A stretch of 64,000 nt of DNA from Ophiura sarsii (GCA_035610835.1 CM069450.1:32914971-32978970); one strand, 5' to 3'; positions 44,603 to 56,268 are shown, counted from the first letter of the stretch. The notes: generated by a model not told the origin, from the letters alone. Program-made: numbers and translations.

Positions 44603-46870
44603 CTTTTTCTTAAATATCATTCGCGCGAAAAAATCTCCGCTTCTGCGAGAATGCTTGACAGTTAGACAATTTTCCGGGCAATCTGCAAATCGTCTGCAAA
44701 TTTTGATTAAAGGTTAAAGTATGCGAACGAGGTTACACTATTATCAACCGAATGAGACGAACGGTCAATGACGGATACTATTGAAATTGATACTTACAAT
44801 AGAGTTGATTTCCAATTCACCGGTTTAAGGATGAAAATAATCTGTGATGTGGTGAATTTCTGGAATCATATCAAATCCATTTTTACATTGAAACCATTAC
44901 ACATTTTAAAATAAATATGACAAATTTGAAAATTGTTGCAAATTTAAGATTCAAATTTGAAGAAAAAACGCCCCACCTACCGACCCAACACGAGAGAACC
45001 GTTTGACCCGTCATGAACGAATTAACTTACACGAACGTACACCCAAATTTCCAAAACACCGGGCACGTGTTAGCTCCATAATATCTCTCTATAATCTCTA
45101 ATTGAAATTTAACAAATAAAATGATCGTTTCATGCATGAATAGTCAATAACATCCCTGCATCGTTGAAAATGCCACCTTTTTTGGAATACAAAATGTTGG
45201 TAAAATGTGACTGTTTTGGGAAAGTAAACAAACTTGGTAGGGGTAGCCAAGAATTTTCCCTTTTCAAAAATGTTTCAATATCTCAAAACGTCCATTTCTG
45301 TGTTGAGTTATGCAAACAAACTCGTATTGAAAAGTGCCACTTTTTCTAAAAAAAACTTGCTATGGGTGGCCAAATATTTTCCTTTTTCATAAGTGTTTCA
45401 ATTTTTCAAAACGTTTATTGTGTGCGGAGTTAAATGCAAACAAAAGGGATCTCATTTTAGAGGGGGACTCACTTCTTTCAAACCCTTTATATCATAATTA
45501 AATGTAGATTAGTATACTTCCCACACCCTGCTTCTCCGTTGTGACGCCAATGACAAAGGGCACGGTACTATGATTAAGGCCCGGACGCGCTATTTTTGTA
45601 GGTAACCTAGCGAGGGATAGTAACCAATGGCGGTAGTCAGCTTTTTTTTGTTGAATATCTTATCTTTCTTTTTTTTTGAGTTACAGACCAAAAAGTGCCA
45701 AAAAATAAGATATTAATAATAAAAAAAACGCTCCTGGGGAATGTTATCAGGATTATCATAAAACTAGTATGACAAAATGTAACAAAATATATTTTGAGTT
45801 ATCTTTTCCAAACCTAAAATGGGTCAAAAAACATGTTTTTTATAATTTTTTCCAAAATGGTCAATTTCATTATCATGGTTGGATTCATTGAACCCTTTTC
45901 TGCAAAAAACTGTATACATTTATAAAGATTAAATGAATATTGAAGAAGTTACGGCAGTTTTACGGAGGCTGTACCTGAGAGTCCACAGCCCCCTTAAGCC
46001 CCACCCCCATTTTGTCCCCAAACAATCGAAACTGTTAGATTCAACAAAGACATTTTATTGGCTTAGGCCCTATATTATGTTCCATTGCTTGAACACTTTA
46101 CCACAACAGACCACAGACCCTGATCATGTCATAAAGTGGTTACAGGCTGTTAGTCTGCTGTCATTGTTGAATGAGCAAGGCCACGTGTGGGATTTACATC
46201 AAAACAGTGTTTGTTTGTTTTTAACCCCGTTTTTAACGCATACTGGTCTGCCTAATCGCGGAACTAGAGAAGTTATGACCGACCAATAGCTAAATTGCCG
46301 GTATAAAATTGACTGTGTGCAGACGGCTTAAGCGTTGAAATTGTTAAAGTTATACATTTATTCATTCAACCTGACAGATACGATCATCAAAGAAAACGAT
46401 TGCAACACACATGTTTAAATAAGGCCACTGAACATTGACCGTCAGCAGTCAGGCTGTTTGACTAAAAATGATTATTGCATATTGAACTATTGATCTAAAG
46501 TAATAAATAGATTTCATATCCCTATCATTTCACGCGTAAACATGGTGCAGTCTAATCGTAATTAAAATTAATATACATTACATGTATAGTAAATTATGTG
46601 TGCATTTTATTTTCGCTTTTGGCCGTCGGTCATTCTTAACATGGGCCCAATGAAATGTCAGAAATACTGCTTTAGTGGGGCATTCTATGTGTGATTGAAT
46701 GGTGTTTTTAAAGATTATGGATACCGTTGTGTTTAGTTTAGCCTATTTATACTCAAAATAACGGTATGAAAACACGCGAAAAATAAGTGCATGTACATGT
46801 ACATGTAGTGCCTTTGGTATCAACTCCTTATAGTACACAGCTACAAAACGAACGTAGTAAGCGTGAATGA
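44603..46870. other. intergenic region between genes A and B
   Basis: No gene seen. 45722-45995 carries a dispersed repeat block (GGGAATGTTATCAGGATTATC ... GAGAGTCCACAGCCCCC) also present at 47976-48249 and, as an inverted pair, at 59860-60440. 45590-45610 (CGCTATTTTTGTAGGTAACCTAGCGAGG) is the empty counterpart of the MITE site at 57653. Confidence 0.6.
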
Positions 46871-46874
46871 AGTC

Positions 46875-46882
46875 TGACGTCA
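46875..46882 (+). promoter_or_regulatory. perfect CRE palindrome of gene B
   Basis: TGACGTCA, 40 bases upstream of the TATA box, the consensus site for CREB/ATF-type bZIP factors. Gene A has TGAAGTCA at the same place. Confidence 0.6.
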
Positions 46883-46921
46883 TAGATCAGGATACGTCAA
46901 TTATGATGTTAGTGGTAACTA

Positions 46922-46930
46922 TATATAAAG
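46922..46930 (+). promoter_or_regulatory. TATA box of gene B
   Basis: TATATAAAG, followed after about 20 bases by CTTGCAGTCACGTTAGG (likely start region), 91 bases before the ATG at 47021. Confidence 0.7.
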
Positions 46931-47020
46931 GTAGCCTTGCAGTCACGTTAGGTGTCATCGACATAAAATTGTAACTGAGCTGAGACGAATATAACTAAAT
47001 ATTCGTCCTCAGATAGCAAA

Positions 47021-50000
47021 ATGAGCAATTCGACATTTATAAACCAATATTGGGAACAACTTTACGATTGGAGCGGAGGCGATGGCGAAACATTACGACG
47101 AAATGGTAAGTATGAGAAATATAAGCATAATCTTATAAGCTTATACTATACCCGACCCTGTAGCTTACTGAAATTTCGGATGATATAAGGGCTTGCGATT
47201 TTAATTTAAAGGATAGATGCTATCGCCTGCTCATTGGGAATTTGACTTGGGAATAATTCCTTGTTAATCTCTATGATGACATCTGTCATCAATTGAACTC
47301 GTAACTGGTGCGTGAACTAGTACATCATTCAAGTCATACTTCTTAGTGTTATTTGTCATCAGTTGGTATTTACTATTATTCATCATAGGGTATTTTGCAT
47401 GTTTCACTATCTGTCCCCATATTTGGTAGGTGAAAAGAAATAATATAAATAAACACCAATGGATGGGTTTCCTGTACTATGCGTGAACAGTTTTAAATGC
47501 ATTTTCAGGATATAATATGGTCTGTCTATGACGATCTATATAGGCCTAGTGGTGGGTCCTCACCTTTAAGGAATATAATAGCTATCACTGACGCGGTTAT
47601 GTAGAGTTCACCGATTTCTCACTCCATATTACTAGAATACCCGGACTGAATTAACCCTTGGCGATCCCTATACGTTACCCTCCTTATCTCACCCCGGTAA
47701 CCCTTACCCCTAAGGCGGCATGAATCGGTGAATTCATATTTTGGCGAACTTAAACCCATTGGGATCACTGACCTGGTCACCTGGACGCGATATTTTTACC
47801 GTAAACAACATTTGAATAGAGAGAAACTTGGTGGTTAATATCTTATTTATTTTTTGAGTTACAGACCAAAAAGTGCCAAAAATGTGATTTTTCATGATTT
47901 TGGCGGTAAAAAAACACATTTTTTGGCACTTTTTGGTCTATAACTCAAAAAATAAATAAGATATTAAAATTTTTAAAAAAACGCTCCTAGGGAATGTTAT
48001 CAGGATTATCATAAAACTAGTATGACAAAATGTAACAAAATATATTTTGAGTTATCTTTTCCAAACCTAAAATGGGTCCAAAAACGTGTTTTTTATAATT
48101 TTTTCCAAAATGGTCAATTTCATTATCATGGTTGGATTCATTGAACCCTTTTCTGCAAAAAACCGTATACGTGTATAAAGATTAAATGAATATTGAAGAA
48201 GTTACGGCAGTTTTACGGAGGCTATACCTGAGAGTCCACAGCCCCCTTAATTCGAGGTATCAGTCGTTAATAGTAAAAGCACGATAAAACAATGTTAGGT
48301 GTTGAAATCGTCCGATACTGCAACAATAATAATAAAATACCAACGGTTATATTGATTCAAATAACATTATTCTAGTACCGAGCCATTAATAGGCAAATAT
48401 CGTAAAAAGAGTATTAATTTGTTTCTGATATTTATACTTTTTATAGGTATAGCGCTACTACAATTCCTCACATTCTGGTCCGTAGCTGGCTCATTCATGA
48501 TAGCTGATCTGGTTAAACCAGCTTGGCTGATCAAGTATAAAGTACAACCGTTTGAAGAGGTATGTGTATGAAGAATATGTCCATAAGTGGTTAAATTCAA
48601 CGGCTGTTTTCTGTCAGATTTTGAGATGGATGGAGCACAATTCACAACTAAAAGACAAATATAAGGCCCTATCTATAATAGTTTCCTTGCGAATGAAATG
48701 GTAAATTTCATATTGAAAAGACCACTAGAAATTGCTGCTCTTCAAAAATTAAAAAAAAGAGAGTGAGGGAGAGATACCTTGCACCGTAATTGACCCTTTC
48801 CCAACGTCGATGGCGTAAACACTTATTGACAGCTCGTCATCTATCACGGAACATGGTGTTATGGACAGCTCGTCATCTTTTTTCTGCCGGATTAATAATT
48901 ACTGAAAAGCTTGCAACCATCCGCACACAACGAATTCCGAAAATCCGTGATTGCCCATGATATACATTCACGTAAAATATTTGAAAATATACTATGGTGA
49001 TCGTTTCTATTTTTGTAGATAGGCTATAGGCCTAATGAAAGGGTTACTTTACAAAGATCAAGATGGCCCGCAAGATGGCTAGTGTAAGAACTCAGTTACA
49101 AACATATCTGAAAATGTTCTCTTTTTAAAGTAACGGTGAATTTCATCCAGTCTTTCAAAGTGGTCCTAGTCAAATTTCGAGACAAATCTTTCGAAGCCTC
49201 TAAATTTTGTATCCCAACATCAAATTACTTAGAAATATTAAATCTTTCATTTTCATCGTATTCAATTTGTTTTTCATGAAAGATTCTTTCCTTTGCAAAA
49301 AGAATGTAGTATGAAGTGTATGTTTTGATGATACCGTCTTTGCAGTAGGCCTACTATATTCTTGCCATCAACGGTTAGAAAGGGCAATTACGAATGAAAA
49401 TTGTTCAAAAGTGTTTCACATACATCTTATATTATTGTGTCTCCAACTATGTAAAAGATCATGCTATTTGATAATACATTCAAGATATACGAGAGGCGGT
49501 CAGTAAATAATGAAAGTGATCATGGTATGGGATGCATGAGTGATTCTATTGAGGGGATAATGTGATCAATACAAAGTATGAACCTTTGTCTTTCAAACAA
49601 TACAGTTTTGGATTTTTAAGTGTGAACTATGACGTCATAGCATTGTCTCAAAGTAAGTACACTTGGGACACTGCTAAATCAGTTATTTGGCGGGAAGTTT
49701 GAATTGTTTTTATGAAACACGTGGTAAGAAGATTGCATAACATGACATCAGAAGCAGGTAAATCCCTATTTTTTTCGCATAAATATGATACAAAAGACTA
49801 TAACTTTAATCCCTGTGTAATTTGGAATGTGTAGTATAAGAGGAAAAGGTAAGGAGAAGCAATTGAATAAAAGGTATACAAATATCAGTATTTCAAATAG
49901 CTAATTTTCATTAAAAAAATGCCCAGTCAGTGAATCACTAATATTGCGGAAAATCAAACAATTTAGGAAAAATTCAAGCAATTAACCAGTTTGGAAGATT

Positions 50001-53000
50001 CCATATGATAGTTAACTAATTATCCGAACTTATTCGCATGAAACCTGCAGAAAAAATGCGCATGCGCAGACGGCAGATAATTTTGAAATGGGCCCAAAAT
50101 GGCTAAAATCATGAAATTTACCAGATAAAAGCTTACTGTGCCTTCAAATTCTAATCAGAAATAATGAAAAATGCTTAAATCAATGTGTAAACATATTGTG
50201 ATAGTCAAAATGAAGATATACAGGAATGTATCAATCAAAGATGGCTGCCACAACCCCTCTTATTACTGTTATCTTTAGAGCTACTAGATATGTATTGTGT
50301 AGGTAATCGTCATATAATTTCAATGGTTTGAGGAAATTTTATGAACAGCTCCTTTTGAAATTCCCACTATTATTGCTTTACATCCCACAACAATTTATTA
50401 AATTATAATCCCTCCATTGTTCTTTATCCTTTGTTGTTTTCTAAGGTATATTATTGCGGATTTTGCTAAATAAAAGCGTATTTGAGATGGTCCCTTCTTG
50501 TTCGTATTAAGGCATTCAGATCTAAAAAAGAGTGTCAACCAGAGATAAGTGTGTATTCTAACCATGTGCCAAGTGTTATCTGTTTTTATGCTTGCATTGC
50601 CGAGATATACGCAAATGTATCAATCAACCCATATTCACCATATTACATATCCAACCAAATAATTGACAGATTTCAGTCAGTGTCTGAAACCTATTGTGTT
50701 TATGCTAATGACGTTACATAACCAAAGGTATCTAACAATCCAAAAGTGTATTGTTTGAAAGACAAAGGTTCATACTTTGTATTGATCACATTATCGCCTC
50801 AATAGAATCACTCATGCATCCCATACCATGATCACTTTCATTATTTATAGAACGACCCTCGTATGTTTTTATGATACCGTCTTTGCAGTATGCCTACTAT
50901 ATTCATGCCATCAACGGTATAGAAAGGGCAATTTACGAATGAAAATTGTTCAAAAGTGATTTGTTTATTATTGTGTCTCCAACTATGTAAAAGATCATGC
51001 TATTAGATAATACATTCAAGATAATACATGATAATACAAGATAATGGGCAAAACGCCTCCTAAAGCCAGTGTTAAGACCATCAAAGGAGTAGAGCTGGAA
51101 AGCATCTCCAATTTACAAATACTTGGGGGCCTATGTTCTAGACACATCTCAGGAAAGCACAAGCATGGGTTGTCTGCAATAAACTGCATAATCTCTGGAA
51201 ATCTGACGACGAAAGAACAACAAAAAAATCAGATTCTTCAAAGCCTGCGTAGAAAGCATTTTGTTGTATGACTTAGAAACATGGACAATCAGCAGCGAAA
51301 TGGAAGGCCGAATCAACGCATGCTATACTCAACTGTTACGTAGAATATTTAATATCAGTTGGAGGGATCACATGCGAACAACCAACCAGCCTATCTCCAG
51401 TCTAATTTTCTGGCCTGGTGGGAAAGCTAACAGAGGCAGAATACCCCCGCCTAGAACGATATGTGTTTAGATCCACCAGAGATTCGCCCACTCATGAATA
51501 ACATGACATGATAGTCTGGGCCCATTATGTTGCGAATGCTTCCTCCACTTCGTCCACTGACGAACAATGATGATGATTCCAGTGTAAGTCCATACACCCT
51601 CTGTGGAAGTCAAGGCCTTAATCTCCCACACAGGGAGTATAGACTTCAAATGGAGTCTCCCATGCAGGTAACCCCATCCATTTGGAATTCACACTCCCTG
51701 TGCCGAACATTAGGGTTGTGTCTTCCATACGAGGAGTAATGCATTCAACTGGAATAACACTTTTAAAATAAAGTCAATTATTTTATTTGGCAGGTTCCAG
51801 CAGCACGTTTGAAGAAGTTATTTAGTGTCGTAATATTCAATCAACTCATAGCAGGACCAGCTTACTATGTCATCGCGAAACTGGAGGTTTGGCGAGGCAG
51901 TGACATGGGTAGAGAACTTCCAACGCTACCAATCTTTCTGCGGGATCTTATCGGCGTCGCCCTTTCGTACGAGGTGTTCTTTTACTATTTTCACAGGTAA
52001 GAGGTTCAAAAATAAGATCAATTTTTCCCTGAATACTTGCTGCTATTCCTGAAAGATCTATTGTGTTTGCTATGGCTGCATGAAATGCATGAAATGCTGG
52101 AACAAGTAATAAATCGTAAATTTGAAACAATCTTTAAGCTTTGGCACCAAATAGTCTCACATTTACTATGTCATAATAATGTACAATTGGTATTAAAATA
52201 CAACTACCATTTTATCTACCGTTCAATGAAATACAGACTGCTTCACCACCCAAAGATCTACAAACACATCCACAAACGACACCACGAATGGACGGCTCCC
52301 GTCGCCCTCTCAGCCGCATACGCCCACCCATTTGAATTCTATTTCTCTAACATCATACCGGTGTTAAGCGGACTGGTATTCACAGGATGCCACACGTCTG
52401 TAGCGTTTGCTTGGGCTGTGCTTCTTCCGATGGAAACGTGCATCAGCCACAGCGGATACCATCTGCCATTTTGTTTACCGCCAGAGTTTCACGATTTCCA
52501 TCATCTCAAGTAAGTCTATTAGGTTCTCATCCGCAAATCCTCCCAATCTATTGTACAGAGTTGGTTATACATTATCTACTATTCTGCAATGTGGTGTAGA
52601 CCTAGTGATCACTTTCCACGTGGCTATTATTTATACCATATACAAGTCTATCTCAAGGATTACTACTGAACCAATACAAGACATGGTTGTATATACTTAT
52701 TTCAATGCGTTTCTCATGTTGATTCCAAAAATAGTAATGAAATTCAATAATTTTGACATTTTTGAAACATTTTGTGACATTTTGAAATGTCGTCTGCAGA
52801 CGCCTGCCGCATGAAAAGTGCTATACTTGTAATTAATCCTAGTAAATGAGCAAATATTTCGGTGGGTAGCAAAGTCTTGACCTATGTTTCGTATCTAATA
52901 ATAAGAAATGCCACTTTTAGTCCGTGCGAACTCCTAATGTAAATGAGAGATCCTGTGTTTTGGATTCGCTGACACAATTTAGAAGAAAATGTTTGTACTA

Positions 53001-53263
53001 TACACGATTTGAACCCACAACCTGTTGAAATTTTCATAATTCGTTCAGATTATAATCATTCTACTTATCACAGATTCATCAACAACTTCGGGGTTCTTGG
53101 CATCCTGGATCGACTTCATGGTACCGACGCCATCTTTCGAAAAACCAAGTATTTCCAACGACGCAGATGGTTGTTCGGATTTTCTCCAATTCAAGAACTT
53201 ATACCCGATGATATACCCTACTCGCCCGTCGTCATCATTAGTTCACATCCCCACCAACTGTGA
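47021..53263 (+). CDS. FAXDC2: FAXDC2-like fatty acid hydroxylase, gene B, LINE-altered C-terminus
   Basis: Exons 47021-47105, 48447-48559, 51794-51996, 52237-52509, 53074-53263; lengths 85, 113, 203, 273 nt and phases equal gene A for exons 1-4. Predicted 287 residues. The histidine boxes match gene A: SHRLLHHP, HKRHHEW, HSGYH, FHDFHH. The first 271 residues are native. A CR1-like LINE then begins at 53213 and supplies 16 new codons (IPYSPVVIISSHPHQL) and a TGA. The native last codons CAG AAG AAG GTG AAA TAA survive stranded at 56251-56268, so the KKVK ER-retrieval tail of gene A is lost unless the LINE is spliced out. Catalytic residues are unaffected, so the enzyme may work but be mislocalised. 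Same role as gene A; substrate unknown. Confidence 0.85.
47840..47966. repeat. hairpin in intron 1 of gene B
   Basis: CTTATTTATTTTTTGAGTTA...AAAAAGTGCCAAAAA is followed by its near-perfect inverse (TTTTTGGCACTTTTT...TAACTCAAAAAATAAATAAG). It joins directly to the dispersed block 47976-48249 shared with 45722-45995, so together they form one foldback element. Confidence 0.75.
49319..51023 (+). repeat. 160-170 bp direct repeat flanking the TIR element
   Basis: TATGTTTTGATGATACCGTC...ACATTCAAGATA at 49319-49487 recurs at 50862-51023 with small differences, and the element starts exactly where the first copy ends and the second begins. Gene A has one copy of the corresponding sequence (about 36990-37130). 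Confidence 0.8.
49490..50861. mobile_element. 1.37-kb TIR element, mariner-like ends, long inverted repeats
   Basis: The terminal inverted repeats are about 130 bp, beginning CGAGAGGCGGTCAGTAAATA on the left and CGAGGGTCGTTCTATAAATA on the right, both continuing ATGAAAGTGATCATGG. TA flanks both sides. No transposase is seen in the 1.1-kb centre. It is bounded by a direct duplication of 160-170 bp (49319-49487 and 50862-51023). In intron 2 of gene B only. Confidence 0.8.
51040..51580 (+). mobile_element. RTE-type LINE 3' fragment
   Basis: Same family as 23570-24674: ASVKTIKGVELES, then LYDLETWTISSEMEGRINAC, RRIFNISWRDHMRTTNQPIS and GGKANRGR. Frameshifts and internal deletions are present. It ends CTTCGTCCACTGACGAAC then a short (ATG)n tail. 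Absent from the same intron of gene A. Confidence 0.78.
52590..52832 (+). repeat. dispersed repeat, copy 4 of 4
   Basis: Family of 612-838, in intron 4 of gene B; ends TGTCGTCTGCAGACGCCTGCC. Orthologous by position to copy 3. Confidence 0.65.
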
Positions 53264-55988
53264 AATAAAGAATGACTCAACATCTTCTACCAAAAACAAC
53301 GCCAGACTCCCATCAATCTTTATGACAAATGCCCAATCGTTAGTGAATAAGTTCGACGAAGCAGAAATACTTTTCGATCAGAACAGTGTCGACATCGGAG
53401 TCATTACTGAGTCATGGTTCCGGCCAAATATCCCAGAAGAAATGTTAAATATCACTGGTTTCAAACTTTTTGCTAATGATCGTGACAAAGTGACGAGTAA
53501 CAAGAAAAGTGGTGGAGGTGTTGCCATCTACGTGAGGGATGAATTGCCTGCTAAAATCATTGATGTTCATATCCCAAAAGAACTTGAGTGTATTTGGGTT
53601 AATGTGCGGCCAACCAGACTGCCTAGGGGAATCTCATCTATAGCAATCTGTGCAGTTTACATTACCACAGACTCACCTCATCAGGACTCACTTTCAACCC
53701 ATTTACTCCAAACTGTAGACTCTTTAAGAGCAAAATACCCCGATATTGGTATTATGATACTTGGCGATTTTAACCGCATGGATATTAAGCAAATTATTAG
53801 GGGTAATGATTTATATCAACTTGTTGATTTTCCCACACGTAAGGATGCCATACTTGATCTCATCATCACAAACCACAAGCTTAAAACCCATTACACGAAA
53901 CCAGTCCCACTATCACCGATTGGTAAAAGTGACCATAAATGTGTCTTGTGGAAGCCTACTCGCCACAAAAGGATAAGAAACCAAAAAGAAATCAAGGTTT
54001 CTCGTCCATTTCGTGATTCTGGTTTGAGAGCTTTTGGTTTGTGGGCGCAGGAACAAGATTGGAAGCAGATTTCACAAATTAATGGTACCCAAAACAAAGT
54101 TGACACATTTTATAAGATGTTAGATGGGGCTATTGTTTCATGCTTTCCAGAAAAACGTTCCAAGTTGCATATCAATGATAAGCCCTGGTTGACTGACCGC
54201 ATTAAAAACTTAATTTTGGAACGTCAGATGGCTTTCAACTCCAATAACCATGTGTTATGGCGTAAACTTAGGAACCAGGTTACTCGTGGAATTCAAAAAG
54301 CCAAATTGTCTTATCATGCAAACAGAATTAGGAACTTACAAAAAACAGAACCCAAAAAATGGCACCAGCAAATTAAAGTGGTTACCAAAGCCAGTAGAAC
54401 CAAGCTTAGGTTGGACATCCCGGGTATTGATGATTCTGATACAAAAGGCAAAGCAAATGCAATTAATATCAAATTTGCTCAGGTTTCTGAGGGATTAGAC
54501 CCTCTTGATTATAGCAAGTTGCCTACTTACTTACCTGCAAATCAGCCTCCTCAGTTACACCCTTGGGAAGTCTTTGCTGAGCTTGGTAAACTGAAATCAG
54601 CTAAATCAGCTGGCCCGGATCAAATTCCTCCAAGGTTGGTTAAAGAATTTGCCTATGAACTCAGTGTTCCCCTCACTTATATTTTGAATAGTTCATTTAA
54701 GGATGGTAAGGTTCCTGATCAATGGAAGAAGGCCATTGTGGTCCCCATTCCGAAACAAAATCCGCCTACTATTGACAAACTAAGACCTGTGTCTCTGACT
54801 TCTGTGTTTGCAAAAATTGCTGAAGAATTTGTTACCAGTTGGGTTTTGAATGATGTGGAGCATAAGATCGATAAAAGGCAATTTGGTAATGTTAAAGGTG
54901 TCTCAACCGCACATTATTTGGTTAGCCTAATTCACTATCTGCACCAGGGGGCTGATACAAGTCGCAATATGGGAACGGTAGTCCTTACGGATTTTTCCAA
55001 GGCTTTCGATTTGGTTGACCATACAAATCTCATTGAAAAAATGATTGCCATGGGAATCCGAAGGACAATCATTCCCTGGATTGGTGATTTCCTCCATAAT
55101 CGTCAACAATGTGTGAGATACAATAATGCTCTGTCCGATTATGTTACACTTAGTGGTGGGGTTCCTCAAGGCACCAAATTAGGCCCCATTGGTTTCCAAA
55201 TCCTCATTAATGAAGCTGGTGAAAATGCAAACTCGAGATGTTTAAAGTATGTTGATGACTTGACCTTTGCACATAATGTTACTTGTTCTGACTATCCTTC
55301 TAGACTACTGCAGGCTGATCTTGATGAATTTACCAAGTGGGCAAAGGATAATATGCTCAAGTTGAATCCCACCAAGTGTCAGGCCCTTCAGGTATATTTT
55401 GGCAAAACTCCACAGCAGTGTGATTTAAGAATCGGTACCGATCCACTCCCCCGCGTTGATGAAGCCAAGGTTTTAGGCCTGGTTCTCCAAAACGACCTTA
55501 AGTGGAACACACAGGTTGACAACATGCTTAAGAAAGCCAATAAAAGGTTGTTCATGCTGCGGACCCTCAAACGTTTTGGTTTTAGCAGCAAGGAGCTCTG
55601 TGTAGTATACGGTGGCTATGTAAGACCGATTCTTGAATACGCTGATGTAGTTTGGCACTCAACTATTTCTGTCAAACAATCAAAGGACTTAGAATCCATC
55701 CAAAAAAGGGCTTGTAGAACCATACTTGGGAAAAAGTATGAGTCTTATGATGAAGCCTTGGGTAGTTGCCATTTTGACACCTTGTCTGGAAGAAGGGAGC
55801 AGCATTGTCGTAAATTTGCTGAAGGGCTTCCTAAAAATGAGAGGACAAAATCTCTCCTCCCTCCTACCAGACGGGAGTGTCATGACAGATCACTTCGTAA
55901 TAGTGGCAACTTGACCCAATTTCATTGTAGGACTCAGCGTTTCCAAAATAGTCCTGTTCCTTATTTTGTCAATATTTTAAATGATTAG
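53208..55988 (+). CDS. LINE endonuclease-reverse transcriptase ORF, intact
   Basis: 926 codons from the first ATG at the junction (53208), or from 53322 if the conserved MTNAQSL start is used. The APE endonuclease motifs are present: TNAQSL, ITESWF, GDFN at about 53764 and IGKSDHK. The reverse transcriptase blocks follow in order: RPVSLTSVF, FGNVKGVSTA, LTDFSKAFDLVDH (A), SGGVPQGTKLGP (B) and KYVDDLTF (C, about 55245). The C-terminal region has RPILEYADVVWH. No stop or frameshift interrupts it. It fits the CR1/L2 group of non-LTR elements; the clade is not resolved. The reading frame also runs open upstream through exon 5 in another frame, which is coincidence. Confidence 0.88.
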   Translation: MIYPTRPSSSLVHIPTNCEIKNDSTSSTKNNARLPSIFMTNAQSLVNKFDEAEILFDQNSVDIGVITESWFRPNIPEEMLNITGFKLFANDRDKVTSNKKSGGGVAIYVRDELPAKIIDVHIPKELECIWVNVRPTRLPRGISSIAICAVYITTDSPHQDSLSTHLLQTVDSLRAKYPDIGIMILGDFNRMDIKQIIRGNDLYQLVDFPTRKDAILDLIITNHKLKTHYTKPVPLSPIGKSDHKCVLWKPTRHKRIRNQKEIKVSRPFRDSGLRAFGLWAQEQDWKQISQINGTQNKVDTFYKMLDGAIVSCFPEKRSKLHINDKPWLTDRIKNLILERQMAFNSNNHVLWRKLRNQVTRGIQKAKLSYHANRIRNLQKTEPKKWHQQIKVVTKASRTKLRLDIPGIDDSDTKGKANAINIKFAQVSEGLDPLDYSKLPTYLPANQPPQLHPWEVFAELGKLKSAKSAGPDQIPPRLVKEFAYELSVPLTYILNSSFKDGKVPDQWKKAIVVPIPKQNPPTIDKLRPVSLTSVFAKIAEEFVTSWVLNDVEHKIDKRQFGNVKGVSTAHYLVSLIHYLHQGADTSRNMGTVVLTDFSKAFDLVDHTNLIEKMIAMGIRRTIIPWIGDFLHNRQQCVRYNNALSDYVTLSGGVPQGTKLGPIGFQILINEAGENANSRCLKYVDDLTFAHNVTCSDYPSRLLQADLDEFTKWAKDNMLKLNPTKCQALQVYFGKTPQQCDLRIGTDPLPRVDEAKVLGLVLQNDLKWNTQVDNMLKKANKRLFMLRTLKRFGFSSKELCVVYGGYVRPILEYADVVWHSTISVKQSKDLESIQKRACRTILGKKYESYDEALGSCHFDTLSGRREQHCRKFAEGLPKNERTKSLLPPTRRECHDRSLRNSGNLTQFHCRTQRFQNSPVPYFVNILND

Positions 55989-56250
55989 GTACCCATTATC
56001 TCTCTCTCACGACTGGTCGTGCAGCTATGTTCCATGATGTGTGACATTTTGTTGTTTCTTAATTCGTGTACATTTTATCTTTAATATATCTTTATCTGTT
56101 AATTGTGATTCAATCCTACAAGTGCAATATTTTGATGTTATTAATGTGTATTTTTATATCGTAATTTTAATCATGTATATTAGCATGTAATTTGGCCTGC
56201 GGGCCACGAGATGCTTCTGAATAAAATACCAATAATAATACCAATAATAA
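53213..56250 (+). mobile_element. CR1-like LINE inserted in the last exon of gene B
   Basis: The left junction is after CCCGATGAT of exon 5. The right junction is before CAGAAGAAGGTG, after a tail of (AATACCAATAATA)-type repeats. Compared with gene A, nine bases (GATGGGAAA) are missing at the target and no target duplication is visible. The body is about 3.04 kb, one long ORF plus a 260-base 3' UTR with AATAAA at 56220. ORF1 and the 5' UTR are absent, so it is probably 5'-truncated. Confidence 0.9.
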
Positions 56251-56268
56251 CAGAAGAAGGTGAAATAA
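56251..56268 (+). pseudogene. stranded native C-terminal codons of gene B
   Basis: CAGAAGAAGGTGAAATAA, identical to the end of gene A's CDS, displaced 3 kb by the LINE. The sequence that follows (GTCAGGACGTCGTTGACATT) matches gene A's 3' UTR. Confidence 0.9.

Larger units (their letters stand above)
31722..46420 (+). repeat. tandem segmental duplication, unit 1
   Basis: Matching sequence begins at about 31722 (AAAGGCCGCTAATGAAC) and about 46421 (AAGGCCACTGAACATTG). It runs through promoter, all five exons, intron edges and 3' flank, so the two hydroxylase genes arose by one tandem duplication of about 14 kb. Exons are much more alike than introns. Most large size differences are lineage-specific insertions. 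Confidence 0.85.

Noticed and set aside
53097..53207. Upstream extension of the LINE ORF into exon 5
   Set aside because: The frame is open by chance through the exon in a different phase from the hydroxylase; comparison with gene A shows this is host exon, not LINE.
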